A DNA stretch of 32,186 bases from Deltaproteobacteria bacterium (GCA_019237945.1 JAFAOG010000614.1:1-32186), one strand, 5' to 3'. Positions 13,897-22,232 are shown, numbered from the stretch's first letter. Program-made: numbers and translations. The notes: generated from the sequence alone by a model not told the origin.

Positions 13897-16881
13897 ATGG
13901 CCGCCGATCCGGACGACGACGAATTCGCGCGCACGGCAACGGCGCCCGATACGCAGGCGTCGCCGAAGGAGGCGCTGCCGCCGCTCGGCGACAAGCTCGG
14001 CCGCTACAAGCTCGAGCGACCGCTCGGGATCGGCGGGATGGGCGTCGTGCACTGCGCGTTCGATCCGGATCTCGAGCGGCGCGTCGCGCTCAAGGTCCTG
14101 CGCAAGGTCGATCGCAGCGACGAGGCGCGGCTGCGGCTGCTGCGCGAGGCCCGCGCGCTCGCGAAGATCACGCATCCGAACGTCGTCAATGTCCACGAGG
14201 TCGGCACCGCCGACGGCCGCGACTATGTCGCGATGGAGCTGATCGACGGCGACTCGCTCGATGCGTGGCTCAAGGCGCAGCCGCGATCGACGGCCGACAT
14301 CATCGCCGCGTTCATCTCGGCGGGGCGCGGTCTCGCGGCGGCGCATGCCGCGGGCCTCGTGCATCGCGACTTCAAGCCGCACAACGTGCTGCGCGATCAG
14401 CACGGCCGCATCGTCGTCACCGATTTCGGGCTCGCGCGCGGCGTCGAGAAGGACGGGCAGGACATCTCGTTCGACACGACGCTGCCGCCGGGGACCGCGG
14501 CCGACGAGCTGACGAAGACGGGCTCGCTGCTCGGCACGCCCGCGTACATGGCTCCCGAGCAGTGGGATCACGGGCCCGTGGGGCCGGCCGCGGATCAGTT
14601 CGGGTTCTGCGTCGCGCTGTGGGAAGCGCTCGCCGGCGAGCGTCCGTTCAAGGGCGACACGTTCGAGGACCTCAAGCACGAGATCCAGCGCGGCCCCGAC
14701 GAGCTCGACGTGTCGAAGCTGCCGCGCCGGCTGCGCAAGCCGCTGCGCCGCGGGCTCGATCCGGATCCCGCGAAGCGCTATCCGAGCATGGATGCGTTGC
14801 TCGCGGCGCTGACCCGCGCCGAGCGGCGGCCGGGCGTCGCGGTCGTGATCGGCTCGGGCGCGATCGTCGCGGCGGCGACGTTGTACCTCGCGCTCTCGAA
14901 TCGCTCGACCGGTCCCGACTGCCGCGCGCCCGTGATCGATCCGGGGTTCTGGTCGGCGAATCGCGCCGCCGAGCTGGCGCGTGCCGATCAGGGGCCTGCG
15001 GCGGCTGCGATCCAGGCCGACTTCGACCGCTGGAAGGGCGCGCGCGCGAGGGCGTGCAGCGCGAACGTCGCGGACCGCGAGGCTCGGCTCGGCTGCCTCG
15101 ACGGCGTGCTCGCGCGGCTGTCGCTCGCGACCCAGGCGACGCTGGCGACGAAGGTGCCACGCGTCGAGACGGCGCAGATCCTCGTCGATCCGGCCGTGTG
15201 CGAGACGCCGCGGCCGCCACGCCTGATGCCGGCGACGTCGCCGGAGATGGTCGGCCTCGCGACGCACGTGCTCGAGAGCGGCCTGACGCGCGATCTGTTC
15301 GACGGCGCGGCCGCGGATGCACTGATCGCGAAGACGTCGGAGCCGTGCTCGTCGGCGGTCGCGCACCTGCTCGCGGTGTCGGCGCGCGAGAACGGCCTCG
15401 ATCGCGATCACGAGCTGGACGAGGCGGACCGGCTCGCGCAGCGCTGCGGCGATGACCGGCTGATCGCCGATGTCGCGATCGGCGAGGCCGTCGAGGTGAT
15501 GAGCGAGACCGACTCGCTGACGAACGAGCAGACCGGCAAGCTCAAGCGCGCGCAGGCGCTCACCGACGTCGTGGCACAGCGCGACCTGCAGTCCGATCTC
15601 GACGAGGTGCGCGCGACGATGGCGAGTCGCGCCGATGACGACGGCGAGGCGATCGCCCGCGAGACGGCCGCGATCGCCGGCTACGAGACGCGCGGACGTG
15701 TGCGCGCCCAGATCGCGGCCGGGCTGCGCCTGATCGCGTTCCAGGAGCTGCGCGGCCATCCCGAGGACCTCGCCGCCGTGCCGGCGCTGCTCGCGCAGTA
15801 CCGCGCGCTCGCGGTCAAGCACCTCGGCGAGCACGACGAGGCCGTACGCAACATCGACCTGACGATCGCGCAGGAAGACTTCTCGCGCGGCGACGTCCGC
15901 GGCGCGCACGCCAAGCTCGAGCACCTGATCGAGCCGATGCCGCTGCCGCACGCGCAGAAGATCACCGGGCGCGTCGTCGACGAGCAGGGCCAGCCGGTCG
16001 CGGGCGCCCTTGTCACCGCCGGCTCGCGCCTCGTCGGCGATGCGGTCTCGGCCGCGATGCCCTCCGACATCGCACGCAGCGCGACGACGAAGGCCGACGG
16101 CACGTTCGAGCTCCCCGAAGCGCCGGAGCGCGGTGCGATCGTCGCCGAGCTCGCCGGCAAGCGTTCGGTCGCGCAGAAGCTCGCGAACAACCTGACGCTC
16201 CAGCTCCAGCCGACCACGCACATCGAGGGCAAGGTCGATCTGCACGGCGTCCCCGGCGAGACGGTCGGGCTCTCCGCACATTCGACCGCGCAGGGCGTCA
16301 CCGTGCCGTACGCGGTGACCGCGCCGATCCTCGCCGACGGCTCGTTCGTGCTCGACGGCCTGCCGCGCGGCAAGATCTCGATCTCGATCGGCCGCGCGAG
16401 CGCCGCGACGTTCCTGCTCGCGGGCACCGAGGTCGATGCGACGGGCGACAGCGTGCGCGGCGTCCAGATCTCGCTCGGCGGCGGCGCGCGCGTGATCCAC
16501 GTGATCGTGCGCAGCACGGTGGCGTCGCGCGTTCCGAGCGCGGAGGTGTTCGTGCTGCCGGGCCACGTCGCGTCGGCGAGCCTGCTGTCGATGGTCGAGC
16601 TCCTCAAGACCTCGAACGTCCGCTCGGCGCGTCAGCTCGAGGGCGAATCCGCGCCCAAGCCGGTGCTCGCGCAGATGAAGGCGGGCGACATGTACGCGAC
16701 GGTTCGCGACGTCCCCGATGGCGCGGCCAGCGCGTGCGCACTCGGCCTCCCGGATCGCAGCGACCCCACCATGAAGCACATCGACGAGCACCTCGATCGG
16801 ATCGAGGTCAAGTGCGTCGATATCCCGAAGGATGCCGAGGTCGTCGTCGTCGAAGTCCCGCCGTTTCCGCGGATCGACTAA
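13897..16881 (+). CDS. Transmembrane Ser/Thr protein kinase with carboxypeptidase-regulatory-like ectodomain
   Basis: A 994-residue Hanks-type kinase. The N-terminal kinase domain (about 36-310) has the Gly loop GIGGMGVVH (from 44), the ATP-binding Lys at 66 (VALKVL), HRDFKPHN with catalytic Asp 158, DFG at 176 and the substrate-loop APEQ at 219; all catalytic residues are present. A single membrane helix follows (VAVVIGSGAIVAAATLYLAL, about 313-332). The region outside the membrane is long. Residues about 340-680 are mostly helical with scattered Cys. From about 689, ITGRVVDEQGQPVAGALV..TKADGTFEL begins a carboxypeptidase-regulatory-like beta domain, and HIEGKVDLHGVPGETV...LADGSFVLDGLPRGK looks like a second. 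It lies 14 nt after the second giant lipoprotein, so it is likely co-transcribed. Its signal and targets are unknown. The stop overlaps the convergent gene by 4 bp. Confidence 0.92.
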   Translation: MAADPDDDEFARTATAPDTQASPKEALPPLGDKLGRYKLERPLGIGGMGVVHCAFDPDLERRVALKVLRKVDRSDEARLRLLREARALAKITHPNVVNVHEVGTADGRDYVAMELIDGDSLDAWLKAQPRSTADIIAAFISAGRGLAAAHAAGLVHRDFKPHNVLRDQHGRIVVTDFGLARGVEKDGQDISFDTTLPPGTAADELTKTGSLLGTPAYMAPEQWDHGPVGPAADQFGFCVALWEALAGERPFKGDTFEDLKHEIQRGPDELDVSKLPRRLRKPLRRGLDPDPAKRYPSMDALLAALTRAERRPGVAVVIGSGAIVAAATLYLALSNRSTGPDCRAPVIDPGFWSANRAAELARADQGPAAAAIQADFDRWKGARARACSANVADREARLGCLDGVLARLSLATQATLATKVPRVETAQILVDPAVCETPRPPRLMPATSPEMVGLATHVLESGLTRDLFDGAAADALIAKTSEPCSSAVAHLLAVSARENGLDRDHELDEADRLAQRCGDDRLIADVAIGEAVEVMSETDSLTNEQTGKLKRAQALTDVVAQRDLQSDLDEVRATMASRADDDGEAIARETAAIAGYETRGRVRAQIAAGLRLIAFQELRGHPEDLAAVPALLAQYRALAVKHLGEHDEAVRNIDLTIAQEDFSRGDVRGAHAKLEHLIEPMPLPHAQKITGRVVDEQGQPVAGALVTAGSRLVGDAVSAAMPSDIARSATTKADGTFELPEAPERGAIVAELAGKRSVAQKLANNLTLQLQPTTHIEGKVDLHGVPGETVGLSAHSTAQGVTVPYAVTAPILADGSFVLDGLPRGKISISIGRASAATFLLAGTEVDATGDSVRGVQISLGGGARVIHVIVRSTVASRVPSAEVFVLPGHVASASLLSMVELLKTSNVRSARQLEGESAPKPVLAQMKAGDMYATVRDVPDGAASACALGLPDRSDPTMKHIDEHLDRIEVKCVDIPKDAEVVVVEVPPFPRID

Positions 16882-17621
16882 CGCTGCAGGCGCGCCTCGG
16901 GCAGCTTGCCACGCAGCTTCGCCGCCCACATCTTGCCGCCCTTGTCGTAGGCCTTGCCGAGCAGCGCGCGGAGATCGGCGTCGAGCAGCTCGTCGGGCGA
17001 CTGCGACGCGCGCCAGGTGACGGTCCTCTCGCGAAGCTCGGCGAGCCGCGCGAGCACGTCGTCGATCGAGGCCGTGACGCGCGCACCCTCGGGCGCCACG
17101 TGCGCGGCAACGAGCTTCTCGATCGACGTGTCCGGCGGCAGGTTCGTGATCGACACGAACGGCGGCCGCGCGAGGCTCGGCACCTCACCGCGCGTCGTCG
17201 CGTGCTGGCGTTCGCCGGTGTAGCTCGAGAGTGCGACGAACACGCGCGTCGGGTTCTTCCTCGTCACGCTGATCGCGGCGAGCGTGACGCCGTCGTGGGA
17301 AACAAGCATGCGAGAGACCATCAGCGCCTCGCCGCGCCGCTCGACGACCAGATCGCCGAGCGACCGGAATCCCGACGATTCGAGCGCCTCGCGATGGCTG
17401 TCGGCGATCCGCAACAGCGCGAGGAGCTCGCCGTCGGTCTCGGCGCGGGCGACGCGATAGGGCGATGGCCCCTCGGCAGCCTCGCGGGCGTCGCGCAACG
17501 CCTGCTCGAAGCGTTTCATCTGCTCGGCGCGCTTCCACCAGGCGCCGACACCGCGAAACCGCGACCAGATCCACACGTAGAAGACGGCCGCACCGACCGC
17601 GATGCCGACGAGCGCTTCCAT
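16878..17621 (-). CDS. Unrecognised membrane-anchored protein
   Basis: A 247-residue protein with one N-terminal membrane helix (LVGIAVGAAVFYVWIW, about 4-19) and a soluble, largely charged remainder that begins with a helical, possibly coiled stretch (KRAEQMKRFEQALRDAREAAEG). I recognise no domain. Its ATG overlaps the stop of the NAD(P)-binding gene as TGATG, so it is probably the last gene of the reductase operon. It converges on the kinase gene with a 4-bp stop-codon overlap. The hydrophobic start and steady codon use support a real gene. Function unknown. Confidence 0.75.
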   Translation of the reverse strand: MEALVGIAVGAAVFYVWIWSRFRGVGAWWKRAEQMKRFEQALRDAREAAEGPSPYRVARAETDGELLALLRIADSHREALESSGFRSLGDLVVERRGEALMVSRMLVSHDGVTLAAISVTRKNPTRVFVALSSYTGERQHATTRGEVPSLARPPFVSITNLPPDTSIEKLVAAHVAPEGARVTASIDDVLARLAELRERTVTWRASQSPDELLDADLRALLGKAYDKGGKMWAAKLRGKLPEARLQR

Positions 17622-18310
17622 CAGCGGAGCGCGGCGCCGTCGACGATGATGTCGTGCTCGGGCTGCTCGCCGAGCCGGATCAGCGCGGACGCGAGCACGT
17701 CGGGCGTGGTCGACTTGTAGCGCGCGCGCAGCTTCTTGCCGCCGAGCACGCCCGCGACCGCGAGCAGGCCGTCGCCGACGACCGCGGCCGTGCGCTCGCC
17801 GAGCCGCCCGTCCTCTCGCTCGCCCGTGATGATCGACGGCCGCGCGATCACCGATGGCAGGCCGCTCGCCTTGACGACGTCCTCGGCTTGCCCGCGCGCC
17901 TTGAGGTAGGCCGAGCGCGCCGTCGCATCGGCGCCGACCGACGACAGGTACACGATCCGCGGCTGCGTCTCGGAGGCGCGCGCGGCCTCAACCGCGATCT
18001 TCGTCAGGCCGAGGTCGACGGCCTCGTAGATGTTGCCCTCGACCGAGTCGGCCTTCGCCTTGCTGCGCGTCGTGCCGATCAGGACGTAGACCTGCGCCGG
18101 CCGCACCTCGCGGAAGCGCGCCGCCATCGCGGGTGCGTCCCACGCGGTCGTATCGACTTCGGCGCCGAGCTCGCCAAAGCGCGCCCGCCACTCGGCGAGC
18201 TGCTTCGAGTCCGGGCGCACGTGGGCGAACGTCTTGACGCCGCGCACGCACAGCTGGCGTACGACCTCGCGGCCGACGAAGCCGGTCGCGCCGAGCACGA
18301 AGGCCGTCAT
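17621..18310 (-). CDS. NAD(P)-binding Rossmann-fold protein (NmrA / atypical SDR-like)
   Basis: A 229-residue cytoplasmic protein. The N-terminus MTAFVLGATGFVGREVV carries the dinucleotide-binding GATGFVG loop. IVYLSSVGAD marks the central strand of atypical short-chain dehydrogenases, and AYLKARGQAEDVVKASGLPSVIARPSII matches the following helix and strand seen in NmrA-like and NAD(P)H-binding proteins. Its length fits compact family members. The ATG at 18310 overlaps the reductase stop as TGATG. The link to ferredoxin-NADP reductase suggests shared use of NADP(H), but the substrate cannot be told from sequence; it may be a redox sensor rather than an enzyme. Confidence 0.85.
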   Translation of the reverse strand: MTAFVLGATGFVGREVVRQLCVRGVKTFAHVRPDSKQLAEWRARFGELGAEVDTTAWDAPAMAARFREVRPAQVYVLIGTTRSKAKADSVEGNIYEAVDLGLTKIAVEAARASETQPRIVYLSSVGADATARSAYLKARGQAEDVVKASGLPSVIARPSIITGEREDGRLGERTAAVVGDGLLAVAGVLGGKKLRARYKSTTPDVLASALIRLGEQPEHDIIVDGAALR

Positions 18311-19251
18311 CAGAGCTTCGCCAGCGCGGCCTGCATGCGCGCCTTGAGCGGCTCGACGACGGCCGGGTCCTTGATGTTGATCACGGGCTCGGTGTCGTAC
18401 TGCTCGTAGAACACGCTGTCCTTCATCTCGGCGGGCACGCCCAGCGCCTCGCGGATGCGCTTGAAGTCGGGGATGAAGCCGCGATCGATCAGCGGGACGA
18501 CCGTGCCCGTGATCGTGCCGGTGAGACCGCAGATGAACACGACGACGTTCTTCGGCGTGAAGCCGCCGGCGGGCAGGTCGAGCCGCTGCTCGAGGTCGGC
18601 GAGGCGCGCGCCCTCGAAGAACGCCTCGACGCGGCCGGTGTCGCCCTTCCAGTCCGGCGCCTCCTTCGGGCGCGAGACCGTGCCGTAGTACTTGAGCTTG
18701 TTCTCCGCGACCAGGCGCGCGAGCTCGTCTCGATAGCCGAGGTCCGCCGGATACGACGCGCCGTGGAGCAGCACCCACTTCGAGAGATCGGCATTCGGGT
18801 TGCGCCGCAGCTCGCTGCGCACCATCGACACGAACGGCGCCGAGCCGGTGCCGGCGGCGACCATCACGCGGATGCGCGGGTCATCGACGCCGACCGTGTC
18901 CTTCACCGTGAACACGCCGGCCGCCACCGGGCGCATGTACATGCGATCGCCGGCCTTGATCTTCCACAGCAGGTGCGTGAACGGGTTGTCGCTCTCCGGC
19001 TTGCTGACCCAGCGGATGTAGAACTCGATCGGGCCGTCGTCCTCGGGTGCCGACGCGATCGACATCGAGCGCCGCACGCTGCCGAGCTCGGGCTTGACCT
19101 CGTTGTTCAGGCCGAGCACGCAGTACTGACCAGGGACGAACCACGGCCGCTCCGCGGGCATCTGATCCGGCTTGACCCGGAAGATCGAGAGCGCGTCGGT
19201 GAGGTCGATGCGCTCCGCGAGGGTCGCGTTGTACTCGAGTACCTTGGCCAT
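18310..19251 (-). CDS. fpr: Ferredoxin-NADP(+) reductase
   Basis: A 313-residue flavoenzyme moving electrons between NADPH and ferredoxin or flavodoxin. The FAD site is RRSMSIASAP (60-69) and the NADP site is VAAGTGSAPFVSM (131-143); VVFICGLTG is the C-terminal nucleotide-binding strand. ATG 19251 (MAKVLEYNATL) is preferred over a start six codons upstream because a TAGCGT hexamer lies 8 nt before it. The C-terminal 50 or so residues (IPDFKRIREALGVP..DSVFYEQYDTEP) extend beyond the short Fpr form, resembling longer family members. It heads a coupled three-gene operon. The family is firm; the symbol is by general similarity. Confidence 0.85.
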   Translation of the reverse strand: MAKVLEYNATLAERIDLTDALSIFRVKPDQMPAERPWFVPGQYCVLGLNNEVKPELGSVRRSMSIASAPEDDGPIEFYIRWVSKPESDNPFTHLLWKIKAGDRMYMRPVAAGVFTVKDTVGVDDPRIRVMVAAGTGSAPFVSMVRSELRRNPNADLSKWVLLHGASYPADLGYRDELARLVAENKLKYYGTVSRPKEAPDWKGDTGRVEAFFEGARLADLEQRLDLPAGGFTPKNVVVFICGLTGTITGTVVPLIDRGFIPDFKRIREALGVPAEMKDSVFYEQYDTEPVINIKDPAVVEPLKARMQAALAKL

Positions 19252-19259
19252 CAGCCGGG

Positions 19260-19265
19260 ACGCTA
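19260..19265 (-). promoter_or_regulatory. Putative -10 (TAGCGT) of the reductase operon
   Basis: A TANNNT hexamer on the minus strand 8 nt before the ATG at 19251, in the 37-nt gap after the small lipoprotein gene. It suggests that the reductase operon has its own, leaderless promoter. Confidence 0.35.
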
Positions 19266-19288
19266 ACACGCCCGGCCGGGGGCGAGGG

Positions 19289-19651
19289 TCAGGTCGAGCG
19301 GTCGGTGCGGGGCGCCTTGTCGAGGGCGTCCCAGGCGTCCTTGCGTGCGGCCTCGAGGCGCTTCATCGCCTCGGTGGCCTTCGCCTCGTCGGGATCGCGC
19401 AGCGCGTTCTTCGCCTCGTCGAAGCGCATCTGCAAGAGCGTCAGCTTCTCGGTGACGCGCGCGCGGGCGGCCTCGGTCAGCGGGAACACGCGCGCCATCG
19501 TGTTGATGATCACCGGCTGGGTCGCGATCACCTGGAGCTCCGCTTCGAGCGAGCGCACGCGCAGCTCGCGTCGAGCATCGGCCGAGGCAGTCTGCGGAGC
19601 AGCCGGCTTGCTGCACGCCACGGCGGCGAGAGCGGCGAGTAACGTGCGCAT
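19289..19651 (-). CDS. Small helical lipoprotein next to a C39-like peptidase
   Basis: A 120-residue lipoprotein. MRTLLAALAAVAC is the signal, with the lipidated Cys at 13. The rest is a short Ala/Pro/Thr linker and a charged helical region (LRVRSLEAELQVIA..., ARARVTEKLTLLQMRFDEAKNALRDPDEAKATEAMKRLEAARKDAWDAL) that probably forms a coiled coil. No known domain. ATG 19651 is chosen for the signal peptide; a longer frame upstream is the shadow of the peptidase gene. Only 2 nt separate it from that gene, so they are surely co-transcribed. It probably sits on the same membrane as the peptidase and may scaffold it; this is inference from position. Confidence 0.8.
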   Translation of the reverse strand: MRTLLAALAAVACSKPAAPQTASADARRELRVRSLEAELQVIATQPVIINTMARVFPLTEAARARVTEKLTLLQMRFDEAKNALRDPDEAKATEAMKRLEAARKDAWDALDKAPRTDRST

Positions 19652-19653
19652 GA

Positions 19654-20244
19654 CTATTCCTTGGAGATCGTCGAGTGGTCGCCGGTGACGACGAGCGCCG
19701 GATAACCGGCCGCCTTCCACTCGAGGTCGAGCACGTCACGCGAGCGGCGCATCCATTCACCGCTCGCCGGATCGATCGTGACGACCGTTCCGTCGTGTGG
19801 ATTCATCGCGACCGCGACTTCGTAGTGCGAGCGATTGTGTCCACGATCAAAAGGGAGCATCAGGCCCAGCAGCACGGGCCGCCCGGAGGCAAGCTCGTGC
19901 TGCAGGTCCTGTGTCGAGGCGCGCAAGGCGAAGGCATCGAGCCCTCGATCACGCGCCAGATCGCGCAGCGCTCCGAGCTTCACGCCTTTCTCCGACGGTG
20001 GAATCCGGTGCGCGAGGTCGTCGACAGACCAGTGGCGCCCCCAGGCGCCGGCGACCATCGCAAGTGCAGCGAGACCGCAATCGGACTCCTGCTTTTGCCG
20101 GACCACGGGTGTCGGAGCGGCGCGGAGCCAGGACGAATCGAGCTGGGCGGGCGTGACCGGCCGCGCGCCACCCGTGTAGGGAAGCTGGCATCCAGTCAGG
20201 CTGACCAGCGCGACGATGACCGCCGCGACGATCGTGCTCTTCAT
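19654..20244 (-). CDS. C39-like cysteine peptidase lipoprotein
   Basis: A 196-residue exported peptidase. The signal ends in SLTGC (lipidated Cys 19). The peptidase motif VRQKQESDCGLAALAMV carries the oxyanion Gln 50 and catalytic Cys 56; RSHYEVAV supplies His 140 and TIDPASG supplies Asp 158, the full C39 triad. C39 enzymes usually cut after a double glycine in leader peptides and are usually fused to ABC exporters; this one is a free lipoprotein, so it acts outside the cytoplasm. The gene immediately upstream, 9 nt away, encodes a secreted 89-residue protein with a Gly-Gly pair before its hydrophobic tail, an obvious candidate substrate. Fold and triad are firm; the substrate is inferred. 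Confidence 0.88.
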   Translation of the reverse strand: MKSTIVAAVIVALVSLTGCQLPYTGGARPVTPAQLDSSWLRAAPTPVVRQKQESDCGLAALAMVAGAWGRHWSVDDLAHRIPPSEKGVKLGALRDLARDRGLDAFALRASTQDLQHELASGRPVLLGLMLPFDRGHNRSHYEVAVAMNPHDGTVVTIDPASGEWMRRSRDVLDLEWKAAGYPALVVTGDHSTISKE

Positions 20245-20253
20245 CGGCGTTGC

Positions 20254-20523
20254 TTAGACGAGGATGAGGAGCAGGAGAAGCAGCACGATCAGCGCGCCGC
20301 CCGAGATCCCGATCACGACAACGCTGCCGCCTTCGTAGTTGGCAGCCTGCTTGTCCTGTTGCTCGCGCGCCGCGTAGCTCGTCGAGTCTTTCTGCGCGGC
20401 CGGCGCCGGCGCCTGGACAGTCATGGTCTCCGCCGCGACGGGCTTGACCGGGTCAGCGAACGCCGCGGCCGGCGCGAGCGCCAGCGACGCGGCAAGGGCG
20501 AGAGAAGCAGAGCGAAGCAACAT
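20254..20523 (-). CDS. Small secreted protein with Gly-Gly motif and hydrophobic C-terminal tail
   Basis: An 89-residue protein. Residues 1-23 form a signal peptide (..ALAPAAAFA, cleavage before DP). Residues 24-63 are polar and Ala/Pro/Gln-rich (..STSYAAREQQDKQAANY). EGGSVVVIGISGG follows, with Gly-Gly at 65-66, then an uninterrupted hydrophobic tail to the end (LIVLLLLLLILV, membrane segment about 67-89) without a basic cap. The layout of signal peptide, short polar body, GG and C-terminal membrane helix resembles sorted proteins of the GlyGly-CTERM kind, except for the missing basic cluster. It is followed at 9 nt by a C39-like peptidase, a class that cuts after Gly-Gly. ATG 20523 has the strongest Shine-Dalgarno noticed here (AGGAG, 9 nt away), locked in a hairpin. 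Function unknown. Confidence 0.82.
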   Translation of the reverse strand: MLLRSASLALAASLALAPAAAFADPVKPVAAETMTVQAPAPAAQKDSTSYAAREQQDKQAANYEGGSVVVIGISGGALIVLLLLLLILV

Positions 20524-20532
20524 GGGATTTTT

Positions 20533-20552
20533 CTCCTAACGGTTGCTAGGAG
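20533..20552 (-). promoter_or_regulatory. Stem-loop that sequesters the ribosome binding site
   Basis: In the mRNA, CUCCUAGC pairs with GUUAGGAG (8 bp including one G-U) around an AACC loop. The 3' arm contains the AGGAG Shine-Dalgarno of the 89-residue protein gene. The hairpin would block ribosome access unless opened, so it is a candidate translational switch. Confidence 0.5.
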
Positions 20553-20598
20553 AACCGAGCAATCCCCGGACCATGCGCTCCAGCGCGCGGTGTGCGCC

Positions 20599-22224
20599 CT
20601 AGCGCGGCTTCGTCGCGAGCAGCGCCTTGAACTCGTGCGGAACGAGGCCCATCAATCGGTCCTCGATCCGATCCCAGCGCAGCTCACCGATGGTGGAAAG
20701 GTCGAGCTTGCCTGCCACCGTGTGCGCGAGAAGCTCGGGCGTATAGCCGATCTTGGGAAGATCGACGCCGAGGTCCGCCGCGAGCGCACGCAATGCGCGG
20801 AAGTGACTTCGCGTCGTCGCGAGGCCCTGCAGCGTGCGGTCGAGCTCGAGCAGATCGATCACGAACTCGACCGACGGCTGCAGGCCGACGTGCTTCGACG
20901 TCTGGATCAGATGACCGAAGTGCGTCGATAGCTCCGGATGATCGAGCTGCGACGACATCACCGGCCAGCGCGTCACGTCGCCGAACTCGGTGACGAACGC
21001 CGTGCCACCGGGCGCGAGCCACGATGCGATCCGCGCGATCAGCTGGAACGCGCCGGTCTGGACGTAGCAAGGCGTCGGCGCGTCGTCTCCGTTGACACCG
21101 TACTTGCCCGCGACCGCGACGACATCCTCGGCAGCCGGCGTCTCGGCCGGGAGATCGCCGACCATCTCGTTGCAGATGATCAGATCGAACGCGCCTTCGG
21201 GGACCTGCGCCGTGAGCGCGTCGCCAAGGATCCACGTCGCGGAGTCGCCGAGGCGCGCCTTCTGGGCGTCGGCGAGCGCGGGCGCGAGCTCGAGGATCGT
21301 GTAGTCGACCTCGCGGCCGGTGCTGCGCAGGTGCTCGATCGCGGCCTGCGCGACGTAGCCGAGGCCCGCGCCGATCTCGAGCACGCGGATCTTGCCGTCG
21401 CGAATGATGCCCTTCTGCGCGAGCGCATCGATCATCGCCTGGCCGTACGTGCGGCCGCCGAGCGCGGGATGCGGGATGCGGAGCAGGTGGGAGAGCGTCG
21501 TCTCCTGGTGATCGAACTGCTCGTCGGCCTTCGTCACCGAGTGCTTGTAGTAGTCGGTGAGATCGGGCGCCGGCGCGACGGGGGCGCCGGGCTTCCACGA
21601 CGCATACGGCATCGTCGACGACAGGTACGGCGGCGCCATGCCCGGCCGCTTCGCGTAGAGCGCCCACGGCATCATCGACATCTTCAGCGCCTGCACGTCG
21701 CTGTGCACGAGGCGGCGCACGAGGTTGATGATCTTGTCGTTGTCGTGGTGGTGACGCAGCTCGATCAGGCGCTTGTTGCCGTCGAGCGCGTCCCAGATCT
21801 TGGTCTCGTCGGGATCGAGGAAGACTTGCTGCACCGGACGCTCGCCCCACGCCGTCCACAGCGTCATCCGATCCTCGCGGCGCCGCCACACGTTCCACTT
21901 CGCCTTGATCGGCACGAACGCCCACATCGCCTCGATCTCGTCTTCCTTCTCCTCGACGAGCACGGCGTGCTGCGCGAGGATCTCGACGAACTGGCGCGGA
22001 TCGGCTTCGGTGAAGCGCGGCTTGAAGTACTCGATCGTCTCGTGCGTGTCGGCGCCGCCGTCGAACGCCTCGATCAGATCGGCGATGTCGGGGCTCATCT
22101 CCATGAGGTAGCCGTACAGATCGTGGAACAGGTACACCGCACCCATGTGCGTGAACCACGACAGATGATTCGAGCGGCGAAGACGCTGCGGCAGCGCCGG
22201 AGATTGCATGCCCCTTCGTACCAT
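20599..22224 (-). CDS. SAM-dependent methyltransferase (MidA-like) with two N-terminal PqqD/RRE-like domains
   Basis: A 541-residue protein. Positions here use the numbering from GTG 22227, one residue longer. Residues about 25-95 (VYLFHDLYGYLMEMSPDIADLIEAFDGG...) and about 120-185 (FLDPDETKIWDALDGNKRLIEL..) both read like the winged-helix PqqD fold, used in RiPP enzymes to grip leader peptides (RRE). A linker with PP and KPG stretches leads to the class I methyltransferase domain: VLEIGAGLGY (282-291) binds SAM, YTILELAPALADAQ is the acidic strand, and LIICNEMVGDLPAE resembles the NDUFAF7/MidA family. No signal peptide, so it is cytoplasmic. It lies 75 nt upstream of the Gly-Gly protein gene on the same strand. 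The start is uncertain (22227, 22224 or 22209). The methyltransferase is firm; the RRE reading is by eye. Confidence 0.82.
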   Translation of the reverse strand: MVRRGMQSPALPQRLRRSNHLSWFTHMGAVYLFHDLYGYLMEMSPDIADLIEAFDGGADTHETIEYFKPRFTEADPRQFVEILAQHAVLVEEKEDEIEAMWAFVPIKAKWNVWRRREDRMTLWTAWGERPVQQVFLDPDETKIWDALDGNKRLIELRHHHDNDKIINLVRRLVHSDVQALKMSMMPWALYAKRPGMAPPYLSSTMPYASWKPGAPVAPAPDLTDYYKHSVTKADEQFDHQETTLSHLLRIPHPALGGRTYGQAMIDALAQKGIIRDGKIRVLEIGAGLGYVAQAAIEHLRSTGREVDYTILELAPALADAQKARLGDSATWILGDALTAQVPEGAFDLIICNEMVGDLPAETPAAEDVVAVAGKYGVNGDDAPTPCYVQTGAFQLIARIASWLAPGGTAFVTEFGDVTRWPVMSSQLDHPELSTHFGHLIQTSKHVGLQPSVEFVIDLLELDRTLQGLATTRSHFRALRALAADLGVDLPKIGYTPELLAHTVAGKLDLSTIGELRWDRIEDRLMGLVPHEFKALLATKPR

Positions 22225-22232
22225 CACTGGCG

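Noticed and set aside
20254-20523. The 89-residue protein as a classical bacteriocin precursor
   Set aside because: It starts with a Sec-type signal peptide rather than a double-glycine leader, and the residues after Gly-Gly form a membrane helix with nothing resembling a modified core.
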